DNA from: Saccharomycopsis crataegensis
Lineage: Eukaryota; Ascomycota; Saccharomycetes; Ascoideales; Saccharomycopsidaceae
Length of the DNA: 64,000 bases
NCBI RefSeq assembly: GCF_037102585.1
Contig: NW_027043829.1
Coordinates: 2,232,001 to 2,296,000 of the forward strand
Reading direction: 5' to 3'
In this document: positions 7,990 to 21,526 of the stretch, piece after piece
Layout of the letters: every line of letters begins with the position of its first letter
How positions within the stretch are numbered: position 1 is the first letter of the stretch
Notes under the pieces: generated by a model
Database searches by the model: none
Told to the model about the DNA's origin: nothing
Seen by the model: the letters and a program-made list of their open reading frames with translations, nothing else
Made by a program: the position numbers and the translations under genes

Positions 7990-10410
7990 TTAAATATGAC
8001 TTGGTTCTGATGACTGGTTATTTTTATCTTGGCCATTCATGTAATCATTTTCGTCACCACTGTCGATTTCAAAATCCTCAACATTGTGGACCACTTCTTG
8101 ACTTTCACGGTCTTGGTCTATAAGTAATGATGCATTGTCGGAATCATAATCAAATCTTGGACTGGTTGCACTATATCTAGATTCATCGTCAGATTCTGGG
8201 TTGATGATATCAAATTCATAATCTTCAGCTCTTCTACGGTGAGGTCTTCTGCCATTGACCGCCTTAAGATAGAATAAGCAAATACAGAACCCAATGACAA
8301 TTAATAGGAAGAAATATTCACCATAATGTTTGGTAGTATCATGTCTAAATTTCCCATCCTCATCTTCGTCGTGGGAGTGTTCATTTTCCGGGTTAGAAAC
8401 ATCGGCCTCTGTTCCTTCTGGTTTGGTTTCAGAGTCACTTCCGCTTTCTTCTTCCTTATTTTCGTCTTCTTGTACTTCAGGCTCTTCTTCATCCCCCGGT
8501 AGCGGGAATCTTTTAGCTTTGGTGGCATCGATAGTTGGTCCAAATAATTGAAGTCTCCAGCTATTGAGAGTAACATCATTATTTTTATCGTGGTTCATTA
8601 ATTCAAGGGTCCATTCACCAGCTGGATCTTCTCCCCAATGGGCCACTGACATGAATGTCCAATTCTTGAACCCTTCTGAAGATGTATCTAATTGTCTAGC
8701 AATAGCTAATCTCGATTTTCTACCACTTGGAGAAATTAAGTTGGCACTGAACAGACTTCTGGAAGTGGTATCAATATCCACAGTGACGGTCACATGCTCC
8801 AACTTTTCAAGGTTAGAATTTTGTGTATCCTTAGCGTCAATACTTATGGTGTCATTGAAAGCAGCATCACCACCGCCAATAACCTTGAGGCTGCTCTTTT
8901 TTCTTTGAGAGTAATGCCAAGCTTGAGGTTTGACATTCGTCCAAGTTTTGGCCAATTCTACCATCTTATAAGCATCGATCTTACCAAAACCATATTTATG
9001 GGAATATCTCTTCCCAACAGCACAGTCTTGCCACTCACCATCATCTTCATTAATTTCCACCCCACTTAGGATGGTGATATATTGAACATCTCTCCAGGTA
9101 AGATCTGGATTGGCTTCAAGAACAAGGGCATAGATACCAGCAGCCAATGGAGCAGCAGCAGATGTACCCCCATGGTGGTCACTACACTGCTCTTTGATAT
9201 CGGTGGTATGAATATGTTCCCCTGAACCTGAAGAATACGTCACCGTTAACACCGCAGCACACGCCTCGGAATAAGAAGGATGTTTGCCATGCCAATCAAT
9301 AGCGCCCACGGTAATCGAGTAAATACTATTGGTGTATCCATCGAAATTACAACTATCTCCACGGAACCCACCATTCCCACTAGCAAAAACGTATAAAGAG
9401 CCCTTGCCTCCTCTACCATCCAACACGCTTTTGACAATGGATTTCTGTACCAATAATGGTGGAGCTTGCATAGAAGCACCATCGTCTGGTGGACCCCAAG
9501 AGCACGAATAAATGTCGTTCAAATCATTACGGTACATCAATGCAGCAGCCTCATCCTCAGCAGTGATTTTCCCACTCAATATTCTGAGTCCAGAAACTTT
9601 AGACCCCATGGCGACCCCGACCCCGCAAAACTCGTTTTTTTGGGCGGCGATTTCGCCAGCACATCGCGTACCATGATAATCATCGTCTAACGTTGGCATT
9701 GGCAAGTTTTGGTTAGCGTTATAATCCCATGACGCTTCTTTATTGAAGGCATCCCTCAAATCGTCGGAAGTGAAGTCCAAACCATCATCTATGATGGCGA
9801 CAGTGATATTTTTACCAGTGATCCCGAGATCCCAGACTCCGGTAACGTTCACGTCATCATTTGGGGAGACAGGGTTCACAATATGCCACTGTTTTATAAA
9901 TTCTGGATCATTAATATTGTATTTTTCCTTGGCGGCAAACACAGGTTCCATTGATGAATCATAGCTCTGTGGTATAGGGGCTCTTTTCTCTAATTTTCTT
10001 GGTTCTAACAAATGTAATGCCTTGACACTTAGGTCAGACGCCAATCTCTTATGAATACTGCTGGCCAGTCTCTTCTCAATAGTCAATGCGTCATGATTTG
10101 ATCCGTGTAGCTGATCATTTATTCCATGAATTGCATTCTCTGGTATCTGGTTAAAAGACTTCAAAGTGGAAAACACGTAATGGTTATCTAACCCTCTAAA
10201 TTCGTGTTCAAAATTAAAATCTGGAAAGTTGTCAATGAACTGGCGCAATTGGCATTCATTTTGCAACTCCACTGTGAAATAGTCTCTCAAATCGTAATCT
10301 CTTTCTGGGATTTTATTATGATGGTCGACGATACTATCTTGAAAACTTTCAGAACTGATAGTTCTCGCGAGGAAAAATAATAGTAAACCAAACAACGAAT
10401 TTACTCTCAT
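7990..10410 (-). CDS. KEX2: Kexin, Golgi proprotein-processing endoprotease
   Basis: 806 residues. A Ca-dependent subtilisin-type protease of the trans-Golgi that cuts after Lys-Arg. It has a signal peptide (1-20), then a pro-domain ending at EKR(143)/AP. The catalytic residues are D208 (IIDDGLDF), H246 (DYHGTRCAGE), oxyanion N346 (FASGNGG) and S416 (HGGTSAAAP). A P-domain follows (EHVTVTVDIDT; GFKNWTFMSVAHWGEDPAGEW), then an acidic luminal stalk, one membrane helix (about residues 697-718) and a cytosolic tail. The tail carries 'YEFDIIN', the TGN localisation signal known from S. cerevisiae Kex2. The pro-domain holds a near-duplicate KRLASS..KRLASD. Likely local substrates are the secreted protease at 38.5 kb and possibly other secreted proteins. 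Two in-frame CTG codons were seen (8752-8754; 10066-10068). Confidence 0.97.
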   Translation of the reverse strand: MRVNSLFGLLLFFLARTISSESFQDSIVDHHNKIPERDYDLRDYFTVELQNECQLRQFIDNFPDFNFEHEFRGLDNHYVFSTLKSFNQIPENAIHGINDQLHGSNHDALTIEKRLASSIHKRLASDLSVKALHLLEPRKLEKRAPIPQSYDSSMEPVFAAKEKYNINDPEFIKQWHIVNPVSPNDDVNVTGVWDLGITGKNITVAIIDDGLDFTSDDLRDAFNKEASWDYNANQNLPMPTLDDDYHGTRCAGEIAAQKNEFCGVGVAMGSKVSGLRILSGKITAEDEAAALMYRNDLNDIYSCSWGPPDDGASMQAPPLLVQKSIVKSVLDGRGGKGSLYVFASGNGGFRGDSCNFDGYTNSIYSITVGAIDWHGKHPSYSEACAAVLTVTYSSGSGEHIHTTDIKEQCSDHHGGTSAAAPLAAGIYALVLEANPDLTWRDVQYITILSGVEINEDDGEWQDCAVGKRYSHKYGFGKIDAYKMVELAKTWTNVKPQAWHYSQRKKSSLKVIGGGDAAFNDTISIDAKDTQNSNLEKLEHVTVTVDIDTTSRSLFSANLISPSGRKSRLAIARQLDTSSEGFKNWTFMSVAHWGEDPAGEWTLELMNHDKNNDVTLNSWRLQLFGPTIDATKAKRFPLPGDEEEPEVQEDENKEEESGSDSETKPEGTEADVSNPENEHSHDEDEDGKFRHDTTKHYGEYFFLLIVIGFCICLFYLKAVNGRRPHRRRAEDYEFDIINPESDDESRYSATSPRFDYDSDNASLLIDQDRESQEVVHNVEDFEIDSGDENDYMNGQDKNNQSSEPSHI

Positions 10411-10912
10411 GTTGGAAACTTTTGTAGTGTTATTGTATTATGATAATGAATGATTCTTTGGAATATTTTTTCTGTTCTTTTCTTATTGTTCTAGGAAACA
10501 ACCAGTTAATCCCAAACTAAAAAAAAAAATGGGGCAGCCAAAAAGAAAAAAAAAAAAAAATGATATCGCCAAGATGTGAATAATACAAAGAGAAACTGAA
10601 AATGAAAACAAGAAACAAGAAATCAAGAAACAAGAAAAAGGAGGGAAAAAAGAAGAGCCAGAGTAGTGCGTGAAAGAGATATTATCAGTTATATGATTAG
10701 ATAAATGTGTCAGGGAGATTTTCTGATCTTTCAGTTTTTTTTCCCTTGTTGTTAATAGTAATTTGTTGATGAGGATCACCCGGCACACTCAAGCTCACTA
10801 CAAACAGCACACTTTAATCGCAATTTATTAGACGTAAATAATAAACAAAAAAGAAAGAAGAAATAGAAGAAAAAAAAGACCAATTATTGACATTACAGTT
10901 ACCGTATCATTA
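10411..10912. other. Intergenic: KEX2 promoter / PRE5 3' end
   Basis: 502 bp, strongly A-rich (runs near 10519-10560 and 10840-10880). No ORF with coding character and no structured RNA recognised. Confidence 0.5.
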
Positions 10913-11798
10913 CTATTGTGCAGCACCGTCTTCTTCCATTCTTTCATCTCCCGACCCATCTTGGGCATCATCATCACCACCTTCTTCTTCAACTGTTACT
11001 TGTTCCAAAAACGGTTCAACATCTTCATCTTCATAAATCTTCAAACCATCCTTACCGACAATAGCAATGGTGGTGTTGCTGGTGCTCAATTCACTGTCCT
11101 TCAATGTCTGTCTCAAGGCTTCGACACCGTTTTTGATCAATTCTGCATCATTAAGATCGTCAAATGACTCGAAATTCTTTTCCAAGAAGGTCTTTGCCCC
11201 TTGTGATCTAGCACCAATGGCGTTAGCTTTGTACTTTAACACGTTACCAGATGGTTGGAACTCAAACAAATGCGATCCGCTCTCGTCGTAACCAATAATA
11301 AGCAACCCGACCCCATAAGGTCTGGAACCATAACTCTGGGTATTTTGTTGGGCTTTATCGGCCAACAAGTTCGCAGCCTTTTGTATTGAGATTGGTCTAT
11401 TGAACAACATCTTTGATTCCATTGCTTTAGTTCTAAGGAAATTGGACAAGACTCTGGCGTCTGGGGCCAACCCGGCCAAAACAATCGCTAAATGATCATC
11501 TATCTTGATCACCTTCTTGTGATACGACCCCAAATCCTCAGCGTTTCTCTTCAATGCCACCAACACAGCATTGTTCTTGGAAGTCAACCCGACAGCAGCA
11601 CTACCCTGTTTAATAGCTTCCAACGCGTATTCTACTTGGAATAAACGACCGGTAGGCGAGAAAGTGACAGCATCACTATCATAGTTATTTCTAAACTTTA
11701 GCAATGGTTAGCAAAAAAAGAAAGAAAACAAAAGCAAAAACAAAAGAAAACAATAATAACCAGAATTCCGAAGAGCTCCCAATTACAATACTCACCAT
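10913..11798 (-). CDS. PRE5: 20S proteasome alpha-6 subunit Pre5 (spliced)
   Basis: A 20S core alpha-ring subunit, 261 residues if spliced. The open frame at 11695-10913 begins FRNNYDSDAVTFSPTGRLFQVEYALEAIKQG, which is Pre5 (family start MFRNNYDGD) but lacks its Met. On the minus strand an ATG at 11798-11796 is followed directly by GTGAGT. A TGCTAAC branch-like box lies at 11713-11707 and AAAG ends at 11696. Joining ATG to TTTAGAAAT restores MFRNNYD exactly. The intron would be 100 nt (11795-11696), with a one-codon first exon and a non-consensus AAG acceptor. An unspliced start (MLKFRNN, 11704) is the alternative. The C-terminus carries an acidic tail (EEEGGDDDAQDGSGDERMEEDG) longer than in S. 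cerevisiae. I found no CTG codon. Confidence 0.92.
11696..11795 (-). other. PRE5: Predicted spliceosomal intron of PRE5
   Basis: Donor GTGAGT at 11795 right after the ATG, branch-like TGCTAAC (11713-11707), acceptor AAG ending at 11696. The only other nearby AG (TTTAG, ending at 11691) would put the frame out. Inferred from the exact restoration of the Pre5 N-terminus. Confidence 0.75.
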
Positions 11799-12063
11799 CT
11801 TGTAACGATTATAAACTCTTAATATCCAGCAACGGATCCTTCCACCACTAAGTGAAATTCCCAGTGGCGGTTTTTTTATGAATGTCCCCTTGCCTAACAT
11901 TTTTTTTCCACCGCTTGTTGTGTGCCCTGGTATGTGTGCTCCAACGGTGCGGGTACATCTACTACTAAATCACATCCTACAGCTAAATTATCATCAATAA
12001 TAAAATCAAATTAATTTGAAAAAATAATTTACACCCAGGAAATACTATATCTCTAGATAATCA

Positions 12064-14400
<2,337 letters not shown>

Positions 14401-14422
14401 TTAAAAGAAAATAAAAAAAAAA

Positions 14423-14478
14423 AAAAATTTTTTATGCACCATCTTTCTTTATTGTGGTGCGCTTAGCCCTGCGATGAG
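14423..14478. promoter_or_regulatory. RRPE-like tract plus PAC-like element upstream of PRP43
   Basis: An A-run switches to a T-run at 14423-14433 (AAAAATTTTTT, RRPE-like), followed by GCGATGAG (PAC) at 14471-14478, 122 bp before the PRP43 ATG. This pairing is the known signature of yeast ribosome-biogenesis promoters. Confidence 0.55.
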
Positions 14479-14647
14479 CATCTCTGCTTAGAAAATTGGA
14501 CAATTGGCCAGATATTATTATTATGGTTCAATAAATCGAGTATTCATTATGATATTATAATCTATTCCATAGGAAACAAACACATCTATACTGTATTACA
14601 CACATACAAAAAAAAAAAAAAAAAAAAACTGAAAACTAAAATCCATT

Positions 14648-15931
14648 TTACTTTGTAAATATTTTTTTATCAAATCGTATAACCATCACCGTTATATTAT
14701 CGGTGCTTAAATTCTTCATTGCATGGTCTACCAAAATCTTTGATTGTTTATTTGGATCGGGTTCTTCTCGGATCAAGTCCACGGCTTCTTGATCTGATAA
14801 AACATCCCACAACCCATCACAAGCCAAAATCAAAAATTCATCATGTTCATTAATTTCAATGGCGGTGGTGTAAGGTCTACCGATAATAAGGTTTTTTAAA
14901 TATGTGTCACCTAATGATCTGGTAATTGCAAGCACCCCGTTCACCCGATTCTTCATTATGAGACCACCCGCCTGGATGATTCTATTTCCTTCATTGACAT
15001 CACTGCCCTTATGGTCATAAGATAATCGAATAGCATAACCAGATCGGCATAGTACGAGTCTGGAATCACCGACATTGGCGGTGTACAACATCCGCTTATG
15101 GTTGGCAGACGGTAAAAAGTCAAACAACTCTTGCATTTCCTTGACGTTTTGATTGATGAACGATTTCCGGTTGATGCCATCACTGGCGTTGCTTTTGGAT
15201 TCTTTGTCAGGATCAACATCTTCTGGAAGATAGTCCTTGCTTTTATAATTATTTGTCGTGGCAGAGTGCACCTTATCTTGGTATTCGTCATCTAATTCCC
15301 AGCGCATTATCGCCACCGCGGCAGTACACCCGCTTGTACCTATATTATTTGTGGATTGTGAAATCAACTTATCAGCTTGTTGGAAACAACTGTCCAAACA
15401 ATCTCTAACGTCTTTATCATATTCTTCGGTTTCTTGGTCGGTGAATCCCTGTGTACTATCGACAGTGGTTATTGCGTCTTCTTGTGTCATACCGTCTCTT
15501 GATTTCCACTTGGCTCTCTGCTGTTGTTTTTGTTCATTACTGAGCAATTCTTTCTCCAACAACAAGTGTAAGTTTTGGCCGCACCATTTGGCACTACTTT
15601 TCCCAGCATGACCATCAAACACTGCGAAATAGCCCCAATCCAATCTTTCGACAAAGTTGGCGACATAAGTGTGAACGTCTTCCATAGTTAATCTGTACTT
15701 TGAGTTTTTGTTCTCTGAAACCCCTACGGTATATGATAATTTATAACTCATTTGAGCCTCGTCACTATCTTTTTGCTGGTCTAATTTTTTTGATTCTCGT
15801 TGTTCTTGAGGATTATCTGTCTGTGGTTGTTGAGATCGGGCAGTTTCCGATGACAGGGTGTCATGTTTCTTGTGGAAGATTTTCCCCAATATATTTTCGC
15901 TTTTAGGAGGGGCGCTAAGGTCTTCTGACAT
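14648..15931 (-). CDS. PTC1: Type 2C protein phosphatase Ptc1
   Basis: 427 residues, against 281 in S. cerevisiae Ptc1. A Mg/Mn-dependent Ser/Thr phosphatase that damps the HOG and cell-wall MAPK pathways. Matches to Ptc1 are 'YTVGVSENKNSKYRLTMEDVHTYV' (metal-binding E84/D85), 'DWGYFAVFDGHAGKSSAKWCG' (D106), 'SGCTAAVAIMRWEL', 'LYTANVGDSRLVLCR', 'GGLIMKNRVNGVLAITRSLGD' and 'LACDGLWDVLSDQEA'. The extra length comes from a ~60-residue N-terminal extension rich in Gln/Ser/Lys and two hydrophilic insertions (about 130-185 and 220-265) between conserved strands. All catalytic residues are present. Its promoter is the unusually long 1.66-kb gap to the right. Confidence 0.94.
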   Translation of the reverse strand: MSEDLSAPPKSENILGKIFHKKHDTLSSETARSQQPQTDNPQEQRESKKLDQQKDSDEAQMSYKLSYTVGVSENKNSKYRLTMEDVHTYVANFVERLDWGYFAVFDGHAGKSSAKWCGQNLHLLLEKELLSNEQKQQQRAKWKSRDGMTQEDAITTVDSTQGFTDQETEEYDKDVRDCLDSCFQQADKLISQSTNNIGTSGCTAAVAIMRWELDDEYQDKVHSATTNNYKSKDYLPEDVDPDKESKSNASDGINRKSFINQNVKEMQELFDFLPSANHKRMLYTANVGDSRLVLCRSGYAIRLSYDHKGSDVNEGNRIIQAGGLIMKNRVNGVLAITRSLGDTYLKNLIIGRPYTTAIEINEHDEFLILACDGLWDVLSDQEAVDLIREEPDPNKQSKILVDHAMKNLSTDNITVMVIRFDKKIFTK

Positions 15932-17596
15932 TATTTATGGTGCCTAGTGTGTATACTATGAAGGTCTGAAAAAATGAGGTATCGATGATAACAGTGCAAA
16001 GTGGGACAGGTATCCTCATCTACGAATCCCCCATAAAAAATAAGAGAAAGAAAAAAGAAAAAATATAAAAAAAATCACGTTTTTTGCTAATAGGACTTCC
16101 TTAATAAACACCCAGCAGCCAGTATCTAACATTGTACCTCTGTAAATTGTGCTTTCTGTCTTGAGAGATTCTTTTGCGAGAACTGTGGATGGTTTTTAGT
16201 GTAGTGTAGTCCTTTTTATTAAGCATTGATAGAAATTATGCGCGAAACAATATCAATGCCCGATGCCGCCTGTTGATTAATTGTGCAATACTTGTTCTCT
16301 TTACCATGCAATATCTTATATAATTATGTAAATAGTTTAAATGAAAATAAATTTGATAGTCTTGGAATCATTCAATTTATTTAATTTGGTTTTACTATGC
16401 ACGACGATCACATCCGTCATGAAAATAGTAAAAAAAGAAATCTTTTCCTACCGTAGGTTGTTTATGTGTTCTGAAGGTAAGCTATTTCTTGGAATGTTTC
16501 TGAGTTTAAAATAAAGTAAATCTCAAATATATTCCTCAATTCTTTGCTCCTTTTCTTCTCCTTTTTTTTTATCTTCTTTCTTCCTTTCAATACTTCAATC
16601 TTCCAATAGTGTCAATTTTTCGTTGTAAAATGATGCAATTTGATTGATGAAAAAAAGATCAAATAACAATCTTCCTCAATTGCTTTTGGTGGAAAAAAAA
16701 AAAAAAAAGATACTACAGTCACTCTTCCCTTAAATTGCTTGCTTTTTCTAGAGTCAAAGTTTAATTGTAAATTTGTGATAACTTATGGATTTCATATTGT
16801 ACATGGGTTATTTGATTTACTTTTTGATTGTTTGGCCTGTTGCATAGGGGCGAGTATGTATTATCAGTTGTAAGAACCACTAACCTTTTCGAATTACCAC
16901 TACTCGAAAGAATGTGATCACATTTAACTCAAGAAAATTGCTCCTGAAGGTTAGATTCGTGTTAAGCTTTTTTTTTTTTTGAGAGGCCTTTATAACCCAT
17001 ATCGCTACAGTTTTCTTCTGAATAACACCATTTCCTCATTGCTCAAGAATTTTTGCTTAGTTATTACACTTTGTCCAAGAGTAATATTCAATGACATAAA
17101 ACTAATCTTTACTTCTATTTCATCATGACAGGAGTTTGATCAAACAAGTAAGTATCGTGCAATTTCTCACTTCATTAGGTAGGATCAGCCGTTACAAATA
17201 TTTTCCTAATATTTGGGAGACTACTTAATTGAGAAGGTACTAGGTTAATAACAAACTTTATTCAATGTTTCTAATGTAAAATCAAAAAGAGGATAAGAAA
17301 TATCTCATGTATTAGACAAATCATATAATTCACTGATTACTCTAAGGATTGTTCTTGTAATCTCTAATTGCAACTAGCAGAAAAGCGTCTCTATAAATGG
17401 TAAGGAGCTACGAAAAAGAATGAGAGTGTAATTATTCTCCACGCCATGTTTTCAATCAACACAGATTTACTGAGCTGTAATAGACACGACTATTGGTAAT
17501 AGTTACCACTACGGTTTTCACAACACAATTCAATCATTTATGATAACCCAAATTATAATTAAAAATTATAGTACTCAAAAAAAGCAAAACACACAA
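15932..17596. other. Long gene-free region, PTC1 promoter side
   Basis: 1665 bp between the PTC1 start and the 3' end of the KH-like gene. No ORF of coding quality. It contains a perfect 14-bp palindrome (16911-16924), an arm pair flanking 16888-16909, a T-run at about 16970-16980 that could end a Pol III transcript, and a small hairpin (CAAATATT / AATATTTG, about 17196-17216). A noncoding RNA gene is possible but I cannot assign one. Confidence 0.4.
16911..16924. repeat. Perfect 14-bp palindrome
   Basis: AATGTGATCACATT equals its own reverse complement. It lies inside the long PTC1 upstream region, about 45 bp before a T-run. It may be a dimeric transcription-factor site. Confidence 0.6.
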
Positions 17597-18679
17597 TCAT
17601 TGAGATATCTGATTAAGATGCTCTATATAAGTTTTCATTTTGTCCCAAGATTCGGTGAAAGCTTTGTCACCAATAGTTAGTAACTCATCATCATTTTTTT
17701 CACCACCGTCATCGTCCTTCAAGGTTAAATCAGGATCATGGAACATTCCAAGATAAGGAATCCTCAAAAACGATTCTTTGATTAGGGAGTCTCCTAAAAT
17801 GTTATTTTGGAAAGCATCGGAATACTCAGCTATATAGTCTCCCAAATCTGTTTGATTATTGATGAGCTTAGTCCGCTTAGACATGTCAAGAAACCCATCA
17901 TTAGGATTCATTTGATAGGTAGGATTATTACGATACTTCAAATAGTGTTTGTGAGGCAGGTCAATCGCAGGTACTTCGACAGCAATATTAGAGTCGTAAA
18001 ATGAGATAATGTGGGCCAAGCTGTTAAATAAGCTTGGTAACGAGCTTTTAATGATAATTGTTGATAAATTACTGAATTCAAATGTTGATGCAGTGGACAG
18101 TGATATCAGCGTTACTCCAAAAGTTTCACAGGTACTGAGAATTGAATGAAGTTTATCAATTTTATTGAAAACATACTGGTTCACGAGAAGGGTCACGGTG
18201 TAGTTCTTGGTATTGATCGTGCCAACATTATCGAAGATCTTCTGCTGGGTTTGATTGTAAAGATAATAAGTTAATTCCACAATAGCTGCCGCAACTTTTC
18301 CGGCACTCCCAATGATTTCCACTTGATAATAGATGCTATCTGAGTTGATTGAGGAGAATAGTATTTTTGATACGTTTAAATAGTTGCAGAAGTCTTGTAA
18401 TTCGTCATTATGTTGTTGCTTGACCCGTAGTTTCAACAATTGTAGTTCGGTAGTCCCCACTAGTATTGAAGCAATGCATTCTTTCTCATTATTACCAACA
18501 AACTGTTTAGGGAAATTGAAGATTTCATTGATGGTGGATGATGTAATCCTCTGCTGTTCTTCGTGGCTGGTGGATGAGGTTGACGATTCTGGGGCTTCTT
18601 TGGGTTGGTTGGTTTTCTGGGCCTTGAATGGCTTAGTGCCATTCAGTGAGTTCTTAGCTCTGGATCTCTTTGGAGGCAT
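17597..18679 (-). CDS. Putative RNA-binding protein with degenerate KH-like repeats
   Basis: 360 residues from the ATG at 18679 (MPPKRSRAKN). A basic N-terminal tail (PKRSRAK, KPFKAQK) suggests nuclear entry. Two stretches have the KH pattern of beta-alpha-alpha-beta-beta-alpha but lack a clear GxxG loop. The first is about residues 65-145, ending 'YYQVEIIGSAGKVAAAIVELTYYLY'. The second is about residues 160-235, 'YTVTLLVNQYVFNKI...LSTIIIKSSLPSLFNSLAHIISFY'. A third weaker unit may follow. This resembles diverged Hek2/Pbp2-type KH proteins, but I cannot name an orthologue. It shares a 243-bp divergent promoter with NHP2, including a PAC-like site, which would fit co-regulation with ribosome biogenesis. 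Confidence 0.65.
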   Translation of the reverse strand: MPPKRSRAKNSLNGTKPFKAQKTNQPKEAPESSTSSTSHEEQQRITSSTINEIFNFPKQFVGNNEKECIASILVGTTELQLLKLRVKQQHNDELQDFCNYLNVSKILFSSINSDSIYYQVEIIGSAGKVAAAIVELTYYLYNQTQQKIFDNVGTINTKNYTVTLLVNQYVFNKIDKLHSILSTCETFGVTLISLSTASTFEFSNLSTIIIKSSLPSLFNSLAHIISFYDSNIAVEVPAIDLPHKHYLKYRNNPTYQMNPNDGFLDMSKRTKLINNQTDLGDYIAEYSDAFQNNILGDSLIKESFLRIPYLGMFHDPDLTLKDDDGGEKNDDELLTIGDKAFTESWDKMKTYIEHLNQISQ

Positions 18680-18762
18680 GGTTACGATTATACGATATTT
18701 ATTGGTGTCATACACAGTGCGGTTGGCACTAATTAATCTGATTGTCTAGTTGTAGGAGGTTC

Positions 18763-18770
18763 CTCATCGC
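18763..18770. promoter_or_regulatory. PAC-like element in the NHP2 / KH-like divergent promoter
   Basis: CTCATCGC, the reverse complement of the PAC core, lies 153 bp before NHP2. RRPE-like A-to-T tracts follow at about 18809-18822 and 18842-18855. Together they form a typical ribosome-biogenesis promoter. Confidence 0.55.
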
Positions 18771-18922
18771 GGGTAATCGCACGCATCCCTCCTCTGGCAC
18801 ACCACAAGGAAAATTTTTTTTTTTTTTTTTCTGTAGGTGAAATTTTTTAAATTTTGCAGTGACAAGGTATCTGTGATATATTATAATTATTATCATTAAT
18901 ACATCAATAACAAAGACAAAAA

Positions 18923-19438
18923 ATGGGTAAAAGTAAGAGTTCCTCTAAAGAGTCCAAGTCCGTGGTCAAGAAGTCCAAGACTGAATCTTCCAGCAAAACC
19001 GCCGATGACTCTGTCGATAACTACGAAAAGAGAATGCCTGCAGTTTTGACTTTTGCTAAACCTTTGGCATCCAAGAAATTGAACAAGAAGACCCTCAAGA
19101 CCATCAAGAAGGCTTCTAAGGCCAAGCACGTCAAGAGAGGGGTCAAGGAAGTTGTCAAGGCTTTGAGAAAGGGCGAAAAAGGGTTGGTGATTATTGCCGG
19201 TGACATTTCCCCAGCTGATGTGATTAGTCACTTGCCAGTGTTGTGTGAGGACTCAAGTGTTCCATTCGTTTTCATCCCATCTAAGGAAGATTTGGGAAGC
19301 GCTGGTGCCACCAAGAGACCAACCAGTTGTGTGATGATTGTTCCAGGTGGTGGCAAGAAAAGCAAGAATAGTGAGGCTAAGGAAGAATACAAAGAAGGTT
19401 ACGATGAGATTGTCAAGGAGATTGCCACTTTGGCTTAA
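18923..19438 (+). CDS. NHP2: H/ACA snoRNP core protein Nhp2
   Basis: 171 residues, against 156 in S. cerevisiae. An L7Ae-family protein of the H/ACA snoRNP that guides rRNA pseudouridylation in the nucleolus. A Ser/Lys-rich N-terminal tail (1-35) precedes the L7Ae fold: 'NKKTLKTIKKASKAKHVKRGVKEV', 'KGEKGLVIIAGDISPADVISHLPVLCEDSSVPFVFIPSK', 'LGSAGATKRPTSCVMI'. The start is the ATG after an A-rich leader. Codon use is strongly biased (TTG for Leu, no CTG), as expected of a highly expressed gene. Confidence 0.95.
   Translation: MGKSKSSSKESKSVVKKSKTESSSKTADDSVDNYEKRMPAVLTFAKPLASKKLNKKTLKTIKKASKAKHVKRGVKEVVKALRKGEKGLVIIAGDISPADVISHLPVLCEDSSVPFVFIPSKEDLGSAGATKRPTSCVMIVPGGGKKSKNSEAKEEYKEGYDEIVKEIATLA

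Positions 19439-21526
<2,088 letters not shown>

Noticed and set aside
17100-17160. ATACTTAC on the minus strand followed by GATCA, recalling the 5' end of U1 snRNA
   Set aside because: Downstream sequence lacks the U1-70K loop (GATCA-x-GAAG) and a convincing Sm site. The octamer is expected by chance a couple of times in this window.
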